Shown here: one piece after another, positions 16,266 to 24,272 of the stretch
How positions within the stretch are numbered: the first letter of the stretch is position 1
How the letters are laid out: each line of letters opens with the position of its first letter
Source of the DNA: Acrocarpospora pleiomorpha
GTDB lineage: Bacteria > Actinomycetota > Actinomycetes > Streptosporangiales > Streptosporangiaceae
DNA: 64,000 bases
Assembly: GCF_009687885.1 (NCBI RefSeq)
Contig: NZ_BLAF01000069.1
Span: forward strand, 1-64,000
Reading direction: 5' to 3'
Notes under the pieces: model-generated
What the model was told of the DNA's origin: nothing
Seen by the model: the letters and a program-made list of their open reading frames with translations, nothing else
Databases searched by the model: none
Made by a program: the position numbers and the translations under genes

Positions 16266-16585
16266 CAGGCCGCTTGACGTTGGAGTTCGGGGAAGCGGTC
16301 GAGCCACATCGCACGGACCCGCGGAGGCAGGATCAACTCATGCCAGAGCTTGCGCAGAAGCGACGCGTTGAGGAAGCGACGCAAGTCGTCAGGTGTGGCA
16401 CTTTCCCGGATCACCCGCATGTACAGCAAGCGTGCGTCGGCGATCTGGTCGAGGTTGTAGAGCCGCTTAGGCCCCCAGTCGAGATGCTTGGGCAGCGTTA
16501 TGGTGCCTGTGACGGGTCCGTTGAGCTCTTCCAGCGTCACAGGGACGACGTAAGGGCGGAGTGCTCCGTATCCCTTGGCATCCAT
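16265..16585 (-). CDS. Probable partner (antitoxin) of the AbiEii-type protein
   Basis: This 106-residue protein is coupled by an ATGA overlap to the nucleotidyltransferase. It begins MDAKGYGALRPYVVPVTLEEL and has a beta-like start (GTITLPKHLDWG), then helices (LRRFLNASLLRKLWHELILPPRVRAMWLDRFPEL). It has no visible AbiEi winged helix. Antitoxin function is inferred from gene order only. Its promoter region lies against TTGCTAAC repeat copy 4. Confidence 0.65.
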   Translation of the reverse strand: MDAKGYGALRPYVVPVTLEELNGPVTGTITLPKHLDWGPKRLYNLDQIADARLLYMRVIRESATPDDLRRFLNASLLRKLWHELILPPRVRAMWLDRFPELQRQAA

Positions 16586-16624
16586 GCCTACCAGTGTGGC
16601 CGATGCAAGGCCGATCGTCAGGTC

Positions 16625-16650
16625 GATCTTGCTAACACGGTTGCTAACAA
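16625..16650. repeat. TTGCTAAC double repeat, copy 4
   Basis: GATCTTGCTAAC, ACGG, then TTGCTAACAA. It sits 40 bases upstream of the AbiEii partner gene and may overlap its promoter. Confidence 0.6.
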
Positions 16651-16710
16651 CAGCTTTGGACATCGTTGACATCGCTGCGCTTGGAATCCGCCGCAATGGC
16701 TCGAGACGAC

Positions 16711-17124
16711 CTACACCAGCGGTGGCGGGTAGCGGTGGATCTCCGCTCGGTGTCCCGTCGATCCGGCGAACTTGGCATCGTCGGTGAGCAGTGGCAGTTT
16801 GAGCAGTTCGGCTAGGGCCACGTACATGCCGTCATAGGCGGTGAGGTTGTTCCGCAGTTCCAGCGCGCGCGGTTGGAGAGGCAGCATCGGATGGCGGACG
16901 ATCTTGAGTTGGGCGTAGCGCTCCAGCATGATTTGAGCGCGCCCCTCGGAGATGCGTACCTCCGGTTTGTTGGTGATCACGTGGCCGCGCACCACGGCAG
17001 CGATCTCGACATCGATCAGGGCCGGGGCGTGTACCTTGCGGGCCAGCCGCTGACGGAGGAGATCGTCGCCCTTCACGTTCGCCAGGAGACGGAACACGAT
17101 CGAGGCGTCTACGACCAAGCTCAC
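16711..17124 (-). CDS. VapC-type PIN-domain toxin (copy 2)
   Basis: This 137-residue toxin equals the one at 6204-6617 except that the C-terminus is PPPLV. All PIN acidic residues are kept, so this copy should also be active. It lies outside the tRNA-Thr-bounded segment. The left flank CCTACACCAGCGG is shared with the third, deleted copy at 24.1 kb. Confidence 0.92.
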   Translation of the reverse strand: MSLVVDASIVFRLLANVKGDDLLRQRLARKVHAPALIDVEIAAVVRGHVITNKPEVRISEGRAQIMLERYAQLKIVRHPMLPLQPRALELRNNLTAYDGMYVALAELLKLPLLTDDAKFAGSTGHRAEIHRYPPPLV

Positions 17125-17345
17125 CGGCGCCCCTCGCGCATCGTCTCGCGTACAAAGTCGGGATCGTACGGCACCGGTTCATCGGCGGCGATCTTGGCCA
17201 TCACCTCGTCCAATGCCGGGGTTGCTGCCTCCTCGTTCAGGAGGTCACGCACATAGGCCGTCAACGACTTGCCTTCTCGCTCAGCCCGCGCCTTCAACGT
17301 CCGCTCTGTTGCCTCGGGGACGTCCCGGATCTGAATAATTCCCAT
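17121..17345 (-). CDS. VapB/FitA-type antitoxin (copy 2)
   Basis: The protein is identical to the antitoxin at 6614-6838 (74 residues); one silent base change is visible near codon 20. It overlaps the toxin start by four bases. Two equal antitoxins should cross-neutralise both toxins, so loss of one copy would not by itself free the toxin. Confidence 0.92.
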   Translation of the reverse strand: MGIIQIRDVPEATERTLKARAEREGKSLTAYVRDLLNEEAATPALDEVMAKIAADEPVPYDPDFVRETMREGRR

Positions 17346-17357
17346 GCAACCACTTTA

Positions 17358-17374
17358 GCATGCAGTCTGCATGC
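17358..17374. promoter_or_regulatory. Probable VapB operator, copy 2
   Basis: The arms GCATGCA and TGCATGC are kept around a changed spacer (GTC), in the same position relative to the antitoxin start as in copy 1. Confidence 0.55.
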
Positions 17375-17614
17375 GTCATGCTCCGGAGTCCTCTGACGGA
17401 TGAGAACCTCTCCACGTCTTCAAAGCGCCGACGCTTCGCGCCGTCGCGACCGTCGCCCACGGCGGGCGGGAAAGCGGTCGGGCATGCGGCCTTTCGGCCG
17501 GTCCCAGCCCGCGCCCACCCGGCGCGGACAACGGCCCGTCAGGCGTCGAGATCGATCGCCTGACCGGTGAGAAGAGCGACTACCACCGCCGCACCGAGCA
17601 GCCCTAACGATCGC

Positions 17615-18370
17615 CCGAGGTGGCTTGCCGGCGTGGATGGGCCATCAGACCAGGTCGCCGCCAATCTCGGTATCGATCTGCTGGCCATGACGCGGCAGAT
17701 GGAGTCCGCCCAGCCGGCCGAACTCATCGAGCTGCAACGCAACATGGCTGCTCTGTCCGCAATCTACGCCAACGTCCTCATCCATCTGGCCGACCATGGC
17801 GGCACCGTCCGCTGGTGGCGTACGGCCCGACAGGCAGCGGACGCATCCGGAGACTGCTCAATGAGCCTACTCATCCGGGCAGAGGAAGCAGGCCACGGCC
17901 TCTACGGGCAAAGAGCACCCGAAGCGGTGCTTCGTCTTGTCAAGTCGGCTCAGCAACTCGCCGGCGGTCCGAGAATGGACCTGTTGCAGCACGAGACCAA
18001 AGCGCTAAGCCTGGTAGGCCGCCACAAGGAAGCCTTGACGGCTATACGCCTTCTCCACGATCTTGCGGGAACAAAGATGGATCCGATCGGCTTCTGGACG
18101 CCAGAACAGATCCATTTCGCCGCATCGTGGGTCTACGCCGCAGGGGACGAAACCCGCGCTGACATGGAAAGAAGCGCCGTTCTCGATCGAACAAGAAGCC
18201 ATACATACCGCTCGAATTGGCCCTACACGGAGCCATGTGCACGGTTGCCAATGGCGGCATCGCCGAGGGCGCACGGAAGGCATCGACGGGAAGGCCGCAG
18301 CTGGCCGCCCGTCCTGGTGGCTGGAAGAGGCCTTCCGCGGCCACTGCGCCGGAGTCAGGCGACCAGACGG
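17615..18370 (+). pseudogene. C-terminal remnant of an XRE-type regulator, frameshifted
   Basis: Codons from GVDGPSDQVAANLGIDLL through RWWRTARQAADASGDCSMSLL and PEQIHFAASWVYAAGDETRADMERSAVL match the TPR-like C-terminal half common in actinobacterial helix-turn-helix proteins. The N-terminal DNA-binding domain is absent. The frame breaks near 18205 (continuing LELALHGAMCTVANGGIAEGA in another frame) and again near 18290. The 3' end runs into the lectin gene on the other strand. Confidence 0.65.
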
Positions 18371-18861
18371 AAGCGCTGGTTGCGGGTACCCGGGGCGAAG
18401 CAGTCCCAGGTCTGCATGTACGCGCCATTGGCCGTGGACGCGCCGGTCACGTCCAGGCAGCGCTGGCCCACGTCAGCCTTGATGCGGTACGCGCCCATGC
18501 CAGCGTCCCAGGTCAGCCACCACTTCTGGTTGTACCCACCGGAGCAGGTCCACTGCTGCACTACGGCCCCGTTGCCCGAGTTGCCATCGCGCAGGTCGAG
18601 GCAGGCGCCGCTGTGCGCCGACACGATCGTGTACAGCTCGCCGCTGACGTGGCCCGCGCTCCGGATGTACCACTTCTGCTGCGAGTTGCCGCTGCACGTC
18701 CACTGCTGGATCCGGGCGCCGTTGGCCCGGGACCCGTTGACGATGTCCAGACACTTGCCGCTGTTCAGCGGCCGGAGCTCGTACTTGATCTCGGCCGCGC
18801 TTGCCGGTGTGGAGGCGGCGAAGATGGCGACGACGGTCACAGAGCTGATGAGGCGTTTCAT
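18355..18861 (-). CDS. Secreted ricin-type beta-trefoil lectin
   Basis: This is a 168-residue exported protein with a signal peptide (MKRLISSVTVVAIFAASTPASA) followed by a single beta-trefoil domain. The three repeats each carry the CLD and QxW signatures: KCLDIVNGS..QQWTCSG..QKW, ACLDLRDGN..QQWTCSG..QKW, RCLDVTGAS..QTWDC..QRF. It probably binds galactose or xylan-type sugars outside the cell. There is no catalytic domain. A GAGGGA ribosome site lies five bases before ATG 18861. Confidence 0.9.
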   Translation of the reverse strand: MKRLISSVTVVAIFAASTPASAAEIKYELRPLNSGKCLDIVNGSRANGARIQQWTCSGNSQQKWYIRSAGHVSGELYTIVSAHSGACLDLRDGNSGNGAVVQQWTCSGGYNQKWWLTWDAGMGAYRIKADVGQRCLDVTGASTANGAYMQTWDCFAPGTRNQRFRLVA

Positions 18862-19204
18862 CGAGGTCCCTCACTGTCCTTCGAATGGGCACTGGTGCCG
18901 ATTTCCATATCCCTCGGGCTGAGTCTCGGACATGTCGGTATACGTGGGGTATAGGCCCTGCTAAGAACGCGCTTTGGCGCTGCGACGGCGGCCACCTGTG
19001 CCGTGGTGCGGTTGCCCGGCCCTTTCCGACAGAGATCATCGCGGCATGCCAGACGCTATTACCGCCGGAATGCTGAAGGCGACTCCTCGTAGACGACTGA
19101 AGGGTTGGAGAGGCTCTGCGCGAGGCTGTGATCAAATCAGGACACTTTGGCTATGCACCAGAAATTTCCGGGTCAGGGCTCTTTGTTTGTCAGGACAAAT
19201 CCGC

Positions 19205-19230
19205 GATCTTGCTAACACCCTTGCTAACAA
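19205..19230. repeat. TTGCTAAC double repeat, copy 5
   Basis: GATCTTGCTAAC, ACCC, then TTGCTAACAA. As in copy 2, the second half includes the integrase stop codon. Confidence 0.6.
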
Positions 19231-19395
19231 GCGTCCGCGATGGCCTTCGCGAAGATTTCGGCGCATGACGTTTCGGCCTGGCGGATGACGTGGGCGTACA
19301 CGCGCAAGGGTGATCGCCGGGTCGGCGTGGCCGAGGCGGGCCGCGACGATGTGCACGGAGACGCCCGCGAGGAAACTGGTAGAGAGCATTGTTCT
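19224..19395 (-). pseudogene. Tyrosine-recombinase (integrase) C-terminal remnant 2
   Basis: Two overlapping minus frames together give SFLAGVSVHIVAARLGHADPAITL, then RVYAHVIRQAETSCAEIFAKAIADAC-stop. This is the R/K-x-LGH ... tyrosine (RVYAHV) end of a phage-type integrase, broken by a frameshift between the two parts. The rest of the gene is missing. Confidence 0.75.
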
Positions 19396-19475
19396 AGCTC
19401 TGCGAGTACCTCAGCGCTCCGTGCGGGCCGTAGCGGCTCCTGCCCTCGTCTAGGACACCTTGAACAGATCACCGA

Positions 19476-19790
19476 TCAGTTCGGGATCCGGGCCAAGGTC
19501 CAGCGCTGGTCCTCCCGCCATCCGTGCGCCTCCCGTCCCTGCTCCAGCGCGGTATCCAGTGCCTTGAGCTGCCGGTCGGTCAGCTTGTACCTCTCCCGCC
19601 CGGCCCTTTGGACGCCAGCGCGTCCGTCCCGCTCTCGTCGAACGCGCGGTGGCAGCGGTTGGCCGACATCCGGCTCACCCGGAATTGCTCGGCGACCTGC
19701 CGATCGCTCGCCCCCACCGCGAACATCTCCCCGGCCGCGAACCGGACCTGCTCCCGGCGAGCCCGCGCCTGCGCGCTCAACCCCGCCGCT
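19476..19790 (-). pseudogene. IS630-family transposase N-terminal fragment
   Basis: The frame from 19780 reads MSAQARARREQVRFAAGEMF, ASDRQVAEQFRVSRMSANRCHRAFDE, the N-terminal helix-turn-helix of IS630 transposases. It continues out of frame as KLTDRQLKALDTALEQGREAHGW. No DDE domain is present. Confidence 0.75.
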
Positions 19791-19849
19791 GTCGGGATAT
19801 CTCATACTTCCGGTGTGAACCACGACCAGCCGAGTGTCATCAAGCCGTG

Positions 19850-20150
19850 ACGATACAAATAAATAGCGTCAGCCTTTGAAACTCTCTAAACGGGCATGGC
19901 CCCTTGTGTTTAGTCATGTAGTCGAAGATTCGCGGCCAACAGTGAAAATCAGGATTAGGTCGAGGTCAAGCGTCTAGACGAGCGCAGAAATCGACTCGCA
20001 TGATGGGAGGGAACGAGAGGCTAGGAAGGAGGAAGTAGAGACCTTCACAGCTCGCTTTGCCTTCATGAGATCGGCTCTCTCGAGCCATTCCCAGGCGCTA
20101 TGTCCTCGGCTGGATCACCTTGGCCGAGATGGCGCCGGAAGGAGACGAAG
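19850..20150. other. Intergenic, A+T-richer stretch
   Basis: No gene is seen. The region leads to the small secreted protein at 20151. A purine-rich run (GGAAGGAGGAAG near 20022) has no convincing start codon behind it. Confidence 0.3.
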
Positions 20151-20480
20151 ATGCGCGGAAAACGTCTACTCTTCGCCAGTCCGCTGATCGCCGCTCTGGC
20201 GTTCGGGACGGTCGACATCGCACAAGCCTCGGCCGCTCCGACCTCGGCAAGCGCTGGCAACAGTCACCTCACGACGACCTCGAAGATGGCACCGCCCACG
20301 TGCAAGCAGAACTTCAAGGGCGACGCCAGGAAGACGTGCGCGAGCGGCTTCAACGACGGATTCACGGCAGGGAAAGCCTCGTGCAAGCCTGGCTTGCGCG
20401 CGTTGGAGCCCGCGCTTGAGGATGCGATTTACCTCCATGGCTACAACGCCGGGTTTGATGCGGGTAAGGCCAGGTGCTAG
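20151..20480 (+). CDS. Small secreted protein, cysteine-containing
   Basis: This is a 109-residue exported protein with a signal peptide (MRGKRLLFASPLIAALAFGTVDIAQASA). The mature part has four cysteines and repeated G-F/Y-x-A/D-G-F-x-A-G-K-A pattern (GFNDGFTAGKASC, GYNAGFDAGKARC). ATG at 20151 follows a GGAAGGAG site. The family is not recognised. A strong hairpin terminator follows 65 bases downstream. Confidence 0.75.
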   Translation: MRGKRLLFASPLIAALAFGTVDIAQASAAPTSASAGNSHLTTTSKMAPPTCKQNFKGDARKTCASGFNDGFTAGKASCKPGLRALEPALEDAIYLHGYNAGFDAGKARC

Positions 20481-20544
20481 CCACTGCGGAGTCGCAGCCA
20501 TACATGGCGTGCACCATCCCGTAAAGGGTCTCAAGCCTTCCAAG

Positions 20545-20580
20545 GTGGGCCTGTCCGGCCTACAGGCCGGACAGGCCCAC
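20545..20580 (+). terminator. Perfect 16-bp hairpin
   Basis: GTGGGCCTGTCCGGCC and its exact complement flank a TACA loop. No T-run follows, as is common in actinomycete terminators. It probably ends the small secreted protein transcript. Confidence 0.75.
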
Positions 20581-20589
20581 CTCCCATTG

Positions 20590-20720
20590 AGCTATCCGCC
20601 CGACCAAACCGATCGTGCTGTCAGAGTAGGCAATCCTTGCGCCAATTGCTTCTGCGTCAGATTGCGGCCCACGCGAAGCCTGCGCAGTTCGAAACCGAGT
20701 AGCGCTGGCTCGTCAGTACT
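20590..20720 (-). pseudogene. XRE regulator N-terminal fragment
   Basis: The minus strand encodes EPALLGFELRRLRVGRNLTQKQLAQ, then in the next frame IAYSDSTIGLV. This is the start of the helix-turn-helix of the DUF5753-type regulators. The frame is broken and the rest is missing, so it is a relic. Confidence 0.5.
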
Positions 20721-20878
20721 CCTGCTTCAGAACAGCGGCGCGAATCTCACAGCGACACGGAGTCTGCCATCCGACTATCCGTTGATGCCCACGGTCCTAG
20801 AAGACGCGGAGCGAGCAGACGGACGATTCATGGAGTGCCTGAGCCGTGCCAGGATCCACCGGAACCTGCGGGGCGGAG

Positions 20879-21784
20879 CTAGCCGCGATGTTTTTTCGCT
20901 AGGTCGGCGAACAACGTGACCGTGCGGACTTGGTCCTCGGGAAGCCCGACCGGGAAGATGATCAGCTCGGTCGCTCCGGCGTCGGCGAAATGGCGTACCG
21001 CCTGCTCGGCGGCCGCTTCGTCACCGGCGATCAAGGTGTCTGCCGGGCCCGTGGAGCCCTGCCGCTCGAGCAAGGCGCTGAAAGTGGGCAGCGTCGCGGC
21101 CTGGCGGAAGTCCGTGTTGACGCGTTCACGTGCTCCGTCCACATCGGAGGTCACGGACGCGAGTAGTCCGACGACGATGCGCGGTGCCGCTCGCCCCGCC
21201 GCCGCGGTCGTGACGGCCGGAACCACGGCCTCGGCGAGGAATCGGGGTGTCGTCCACATCGTGAGGGCGCCGTCGGCCAGTTCACCCGCGAGAGCCAGCA
21301 TGCGAGGTCCGTTCGCGGCGAGTAGGAGGGAGGGCGGAGCCACGCCCGGTGCGGCGACACCGCCGGCCGCAGTGACCACTTGGCCGCGGAACTCCACGTC
21401 CTCGCCTCGCAGGACGGGGTTGAGCACGTCCAGGATCTCGCGCGTGTGCCGCACGGGCGGCTGCCACGTCAGTCCGTACCGGCTCTCGACGACCGGTGCG
21501 TGGCTCGGGCCGATGCCGAGCGTCAGCCGCCCGCCTGTGGCGGCGTGCGTGGTCAGCGCTTGGGCGGCGAGGGCGAAGGGGATGCCGCGGGTAGGTTCCC
21601 ATGACAGACGTGGCCACCTGGATGTTCGGTGCGCGGTTGCCCAGTGCGGCGAACACGGTCAGCGGATCCCATCCGCCGTGCTCGCCCAGCCAGAAGCGCG
21701 AGAAGCCGTCCGCCGCCGCGCGTTCGATCTCGGTCAGAAGTCGCGGGATGGGCGCGGCGCCGTAGTTCGACAGGCCGATTTCCA
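20879..21784 (-). pseudogene. Luciferase-like (F420-type) oxidoreductase broken by one base
   Basis: The first frame from ATG 21784 reads MEIGLSNYGAAPIPRLLTEI, FSRFWLGEHGGWDPLTVFAAL, VMGTYPRHP. The second frame carries on as FALAAQALTTHAATGGRLTLGIGPSH, then LLLAANGPRMLALAGELADGALTMW and LIAGDEAAAEQAVRHFADAGATELI. Together they give a complete protein of about 300 residues of the luciferase-like family. The break is an extra base in the GGGG run at 21578-21581. It could be a real mutation or a sequencing error. It is divergent from a TetR gene across a shared inverted repeat. Confidence 0.8.
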
Positions 21785-21861
21785 TGCGCTCAGCTCCCTG
21801 GTTGCGGGGGTGAGTCCGGCAGGGCCTCGGGGTTCCAGACCACAAGTCCTCCAAGCAATGT

Positions 21862-21914
21862 GGTAGTTATACTTCCGTTTTCCAACGTAGCGAGAAAGTG
21901 GGAGTATTGCTACC
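21862..21914. promoter_or_regulatory. Inverted repeat between the luciferase-like and TetR genes
   Basis: GGTAGTTATACTTCC (21862-21876) and GGGAGTATTGCTACC (21900-21914) are inverted copies matching at 12 of 15 positions. They lie in the divergent promoter region, so they are probably TetR operator sites. Confidence 0.55.
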
Positions 21915-21938
21915 GTTTCTTTGGGAGGTACGTCACTG

Positions 21939-22493
21939 ATGCGCTCGCCACGCAAGGACCAGATCCGGAACCGTCAGCGCCTCGTGACCGCCGCGCGTGA
22001 GGCGTTCGGCGAGCAGGGCCCCGGCATCTCACTCGAAGAAGTCGCGCGGCGCGCGGGGGTCGGGCCGACGACGCTGTACCGGCACTTTCCGGGCAAGGAG
22101 GAACTCCTTGAAGCGGTGCTGGACGACCTGGTCGAGGCGGTACGGGAGAACGCGGAACGGGTCGCCCAGATCGGGGACCCATGGCAGGCGTTCCGGGCGG
22201 TGTTCACCCGAAGCTGTGACATGTCCGAGCAGGAGGTGGCCACCTTCGCCCGGCTGGCCAACGCCGGCGGTCGCGCTGGCGAGCACGCTCAGCGCCTCAT
22301 CGAGAGTGTGGTCGGGCCGGCCACATCGCGGTTGCGGGAGATCGGCGGACTGCGTCCTGGCATCACCGTCCAGGACATCGCCGTGTTCGTCCGCATGACG
22401 CTCACCACGGACAGCCCGGAGAGCCGGGTGAAGGCGATCGACACCATCCTCGACGGCCTCATGCGGGACCCGCGCGTTGGCCGGCTCTTATGA
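21939..22493 (+). CDS. TetR-family transcriptional regulator
   Basis: This 184-residue repressor has a canonical N-terminal helix-turn-helix: RQRLVTAAREAFGEQGPGISLEEVARRAGVGPTTLYRHFPGKEELLEAVL. The ligand domain carries a SbtR-like C-terminal region (DMSEQEVATFARLANAGG). ATG 21939 is preferred over TTG 21921, with GGGAGG upstream. It is divergent from the luciferase-like gene and probably represses it. Its end overlaps the next, convergent TetR gene by six bases. Confidence 0.9.
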   Translation: MRSPRKDQIRNRQRLVTAAREAFGEQGPGISLEEVARRAGVGPTTLYRHFPGKEELLEAVLDDLVEAVRENAERVAQIGDPWQAFRAVFTRSCDMSEQEVATFARLANAGGRAGEHAQRLIESVVGPATSRLREIGGLRPGITVQDIAVFVRMTLTTDSPESRVKAIDTILDGLMRDPRVGRLL

Positions 22494-23057
22494 ATTCGGT
22501 ACGGCCAGGCCGGCCCGGATCACGGGATAGACCCGGCGCATCAACTCGCCGTCGCCGCGGAAGCGGCGCATCGCCTGCAGGCCGACGATCAGGGTCTTGA
22601 TGTCGGCGGCGTCAAGGTCGGGCCGTACGGTGCCCGCGCGCTGGGCCTGGGCGAGGATCTCGGCCACCATCCCCATGAACTCGTGCTCGGCGTCAGGCAG
22701 GGCCTCCGCCAGGTCGAAGCCAACCCCCGCGAACGCGTCGGTCAGTCCGAGGTCGCTCGCGCCCTGCTCGGCCATCTGGATCAGGAACGCGTACAGTCCT
22801 TCGCCCGGGTCGGCTGCCGCCTGGGCGCGGGACCGCTCGACGACCTGGCGCATCCGGTCGGCCACGATCGCCTGGAACAGCGATTCCTTGGTCGGGAAGT
22901 GCCGGTACACGGTTCCCGCGCCCACGCCTGCCCGGCGGGCGATCTCGTCGATCGGGACCGTGGCCCCCTCCTCGGCGAAGGTCTCGTAGGCGACTTTCAG
23001 CACGCGTGCCCGGTTGCGGGCGGCGTCCGCGCGCAGCGGGCGGGAATTCTCGGTCAA
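22488..23057 (-). CDS. TetR-family transcriptional regulator
   Basis: This 189-residue repressor has helix-turn-helix RARVLKVAYETFAEEGATVPIDEIARRAGVGAGTVYRHFPTKESLFQAIV and an SbtR-like C-terminal domain. It is divergent from the SDR gene at 23142, with a long inverted repeat between them. That is the usual arrangement for autoregulation and control of the neighbour. Confidence 0.92.
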   Translation of the reverse strand: MTENSRPLRADAARNRARVLKVAYETFAEEGATVPIDEIARRAGVGAGTVYRHFPTKESLFQAIVADRMRQVVERSRAQAAADPGEGLYAFLIQMAEQGASDLGLTDAFAGVGFDLAEALPDAEHEFMGMVAEILAQAQRAGTVRPDLDAADIKTLIVGLQAMRRFRGDGELMRRVYPVIRAGLAVPNS

Positions 23058-23074
23058 CGAGCCTCCTAGACAAA

Positions 23075-23122
23075 CGGGGCGTGCGTTCCGGTAATGTCTC
23101 CATAACCGGAACGTGCGCCCCG
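23075..23122. promoter_or_regulatory. TetR operator between regulator and SDR gene
   Basis: Two 22-base arms (23075-23096 and 23101-23122) are inverted copies matching at 19 positions around TCTC. The core CGTTCCGGT is kept exactly in both. It covers the space just upstream of both start codons. Confidence 0.7.
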
Positions 23123-23141
23123 ATTATATCTGGAGGGACTT

Positions 23142-24077
23142 ATGTCCAGACAGCGCTGGACCAGCGACGATGTACCCAGCCAGCATGGCCGTGTCGCGGT
23201 GGTCACCGGAGGCAACACCGGCATCGGCTTCGAGACGGCCAAGGTGCTCGCCGCACGGGGGGCATCCGTGGTGCTGGCCGTACGGGACGTCGACAAGGGC
23301 AAGCAGGCCGCGGCCCGGATCGCCGATGCCTACGCGGACGCCGACGTGGCGGTGCTGCACCTCGACCTGGCCTCGCTGGCCTCGGTCCGCGCGGCCGCCG
23401 CCGAACTGCGGGACACGCGGGCCGGCATCGACCTGCCGATCAATAACGCCGGCGTGATGTACACGCCGCACATGACCACCGTGGACGGCTTCGAGCTGCA
23501 GTTCGGGACCAACCACCTGGGACATTTCGCCCTCACCGGGCTGCTGCTCGACAAGATGCTGCGCGTCCCCCGCTCTCGCGTCGTCACCGTCAGCAGCGCG
23601 GGGCACCGGCAGGGCGGACCGATCGACTTTGACGACCTCGACTGGAAAACCAGCACGTACAGCCGGGTCGCCGCGTACGGGCACTCCAAACTGGCCAACC
23701 TGATGTTCACCTACGAACTCCAGCGCAGGCTCGCGGGCAAGAGCGAGACCGTCGCCGTCGCCGCGCACCCGGGGGGATCCGACACGGGAGGGTCCAGAAC
23801 GTCGGTCTCGCTGCAGCCTGTGTACTTCCGCGCGCTGTTCGCCCTGGTCCGGCCATTGCTGATTCAGCCTGCCGAGATGGGGGCGCTGCCCCTGCTACGA
23901 GCAGCCACGGACCCGGACGTACAGGGCGGTCAGTACTATGGCCCTGCCGGTTTCCAGGAGAGCAAGGGGCTTCCCAAGGTCGTCAAGTCAAGCGCGCGAT
24001 CGTACGACGTGGCGGCTCAGCGTCGGCTATGGACGATCTCGGAGGATCTGACCGGCGTCACCTTCCCGGTCCGATGA
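23142..24077 (+). CDS. SDR family oxidoreductase, retinol-dehydrogenase-like
   Basis: This is a 311-residue short-chain dehydrogenase. The nucleotide site is VVTGGNTGIG, then NNAGVMYTPH, the catalytic serine in VTVSSAGHRQGG, and YGHSKLAN for the Y-x3-K pair. Its length and pattern fit the NADP-dependent retinol-dehydrogenase-like group, but the substrate is unknown. It is probably controlled by the divergent TetR protein through the 23075-23122 operator. ATG 23142 follows GGAGGG. Confidence 0.93.
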   Translation: MSRQRWTSDDVPSQHGRVAVVTGGNTGIGFETAKVLAARGASVVLAVRDVDKGKQAAARIADAYADADVAVLHLDLASLASVRAAAAELRDTRAGIDLPINNAGVMYTPHMTTVDGFELQFGTNHLGHFALTGLLLDKMLRVPRSRVVTVSSAGHRQGGPIDFDDLDWKTSTYSRVAAYGHSKLANLMFTYELQRRLAGKSETVAVAAHPGGSDTGGSRTSVSLQPVYFRALFALVRPLLIQPAEMGALPLLRAATDPDVQGGQYYGPAGFQESKGLPKVVKSSARSYDVAAQRRLWTISEDLTGVTFPVR

Positions 24078-24098
24078 CCCTTGCGCGAAAGAGACGGC

Positions 24099-24232
24099 CT
24101 ACACCAGCGGTGGCGGGTAGCGGTGGATCTCCGCTCGGTGGCCCGTCGATCCGGCGAACTTGGCATCGTCGGTGAGTAGCGGCAGTTCGAGCAGTTCGGC
24201 CAGGGCCACGTACATGCCGTCTAGCATGCAGT
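24099..24232 (-). pseudogene. Third vapBC copy reduced to a VapC tail
   Basis: Codons for the last 40 or so VapC residues, ending PPPLV-stop, are intact in sequence. At ATGCCGTC the DNA jumps directly to TAGCATGCAG, which lies upstream of vapB in the other copies. One internal deletion has therefore removed most of the toxin and all of the antitoxin. Confidence 0.85.
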
Positions 24233-24272
24233 TTGGTCTGGAGTGTTCGGTCATCGGCGATGGCCCGAGCGG

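Noticed and set aside
18217..18954. 245-codon plus-strand gene opposite the lectin
   Set aside because: Beyond the first 50 or so codons, which belong to the XRE relic, it is the antisense shadow of the lectin gene.
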